This document shows positions 29,705 to 30,403 of a stretch of 30,403 nucleotides of DNA, piece after piece. Position 1 is the first letter of the stretch, and each line of letters begins with the position of its first letter. Under the pieces are notes generated by a model. The model saw only the letters and a list, made by a program, of their open reading frames with translations. It searched no databases and was not told the origin of the DNA. The position numbers were made by a program, and so were the translations under genes. This stretch comes from an uncultured Oscillospiraceae bacterium (GTDB taxonomy: Bacteria; Bacillota_A; Clostridia; Oscillospirales; Oscillospiraceae), in contig CAJTTS010000037.1 in NCBI GenBank assembly GCA_910579155.1, positions 1 through 30,403 of the forward strand, in the 5' to 3' direction.

Positions 29705-30403
29705 ATGAGCGTTGAACTTTATCCTGGCATCCCCTTTTCCCCCCAGGCCGCGCTGGCGGACAACGTGGGCGCGGCGGACACCATCATCAGGGTGACGGAT
29801 ATCTCTGCCTTCCCCGACGCGCCCAACCTGGCCACCATCGGCACGGACGAGATGGGGGAAACCGTCCTGTACGCCGCCAAGACGGCGGACGCCCTGTCCG
29901 GCTGCGTGCGCGGGGTGGAGGGGACGGCCAAGGTCTGGAGCGCCGGGGAGGCCATCGGGCGCAACTTCACCGCCAAGGACCATGCCGACCTGATCGCCGC
30001 CGTCCTGGCGGCGCGAAGCGCGGCCGCTGCCGCCCAGGGCGCGGCGGAGGAGGCGGTCCGGGGGCTGGCCGACCACGAGGGTGATTCTGACGCCCATGCG
30101 GACATCCGGGAAGCGGTGGACGACAAACAACCCCTCCTCACCGGCCAACCCGGCCAGGTGGTGGGGTTTGACGCGGACGGGGCAGCGGTGGCGCAAGATG
30201 CTCCGGATCAGGCGGACGCGGTTACAGTCCCCGGCGGCGGGGCCGTGGAGCTGGGGGCGGAGCTGGGGGGCGGCCCGTATGCGTTCGAGCTCACCCCGGA
30301 GGAAGAACCCTCGATCAGCGCCGCGCAGGTGTCCTATGACGGGGCGCAGAGCGGGCTGGCGGCGGAAACGGTGCAGGAGGCCGTGGACGGGCTGGCGGCC
30401 TCC
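29705..30403 (+). CDS. Tail fibre/appendage protein, partial (runs off window)
   Basis: Open from ATG 29705 (GGAGGGCGC upstream) to the window edge, 233 codons and no stop. The N-terminus (MSVELYPGIPFSPQAALADN, TIIRVTDISAFPDAPNLATI, DALSGCVRGVEGTAKVWSAG) is a common attachment module of Clostridia prophage fibres. An Ala-rich helix follows (about 98-120), then DSDAHADIREAVDDKQPLLT and the VSYDGAQSGLAAETVQEAVDGL unit, a repeat found in many phage fibre and collagen-like proteins. It probably belongs to the receptor-binding fibre, with the rest to the right of the window. Confidence 0.75.
   Translation, partial: MSVELYPGIPFSPQAALADNVGAADTIIRVTDISAFPDAPNLATIGTDEMGETVLYAAKTADALSGCVRGVEGTAKVWSAGEAIGRNFTAKDHADLIAAVLAARSAAAAAQGAAEEAVRGLADHEGDSDAHADIREAVDDKQPLLTGQPGQVVGFDADGAAVAQDAPDQADAVTVPGGGAVELGAELGGGPYAFELTPEEEPSISAAQVSYDGAQSGLAAETVQEAVDGLAAS

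Noticed and set aside
1..30403. CRISPR array, diversity-generating retroelement, tRNA or rRNA gene
   Set aside because: No regularly spaced repeats, no reverse transcriptase or template/variable repeat pair, and no cloverleaf-like sequence were seen by eye; a fibre target could still lie right of the window.

Overview
The window is the left end and roughly the first 30 kb of a long-tailed (siphovirus-like, HK97-type head) prophage in an endospore-forming, GC-rich Clostridia host, most likely a gut Oscillospiraceae-type bacterium (Flavonifractor-like; this genus guess is inference). Grounds: at the extreme left the window carries a piece of cotJC, a spore-coat manganese-catalase gene, directly against the phage integrase. 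Ribosome sites are of the Firmicutes type (AGGAGG). The gene set (large serine recombinase, S24 repressor, DUF3102, PcfJ/PcfK, cysteine-rich KTR, DUF4236) is typical of Clostridia mobile elements. No tRNA, rRNA or CRISPR array was seen.

Layout. (1) 1-181: host/phage junction; an in-frame fragment of cotJC lies left of the integrase and breaks off again at about 43/44. (2) 179-3330, minus strand: lysogeny block with the integrase, a small unknown ORF, a secreted stalk-domain protein, a DUF4236 protein and a self-cleaving CI/LexA-like repressor. (3) 3331-3832: genetic switch with two divergent promoters, each with an 18-bp operator in its -35/-10 spacer, two more operator copies and a Cro-like gene. 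(4) 3833-12823, mostly plus strand: early region with small regulators, a replication initiator carrying an iteron/inverted-repeat cluster (candidate origin), a DnaB-like helicase, ParA, a DUF3102 coiled-coil protein, a PcfK/PcfJ pair, tiny ORFs, an HUH (rolling-circle type) nuclease and a KTR Zn protein, closed by a strong terminator. (5) 12892-22454: packaging and head genes (HNH, terS, terL, membrane protein, portal, ClpP-type protease, capsid, SH3 protein, connectors, tail tube and a tail chaperone made by -1 frameshifting). (6) 22476-30403: tape measure, Dit, two repeat-containing baseplate/fibre proteins, a Tal-like protein with a His-x-His metal-binding spike, and the start of a fibre-type protein that runs off the window. 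Lysis genes and the right attachment site are not in view.

How it works together (inference from families). The repressor holds both divergent promoters and is probably inactivated by RecA-stimulated self-cleavage; Cro then favours the lytic course. The initiator and helicase replicate the genome, with an HUH nuclease and ParA-type genes as plasmid-like additions. Late genes lie behind a terminator with almost no room for a promoter before the next gene, so the switch to late expression probably uses read-through or a promoter in the neighbouring AT-rich island or GC-rich gap. Because the insertion splits a sporulation gene beside a serine recombinase, this could be a skin/SPbeta-like element that is excised in the mother cell to rebuild cotJC. 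That is the most interesting hypothesis here.
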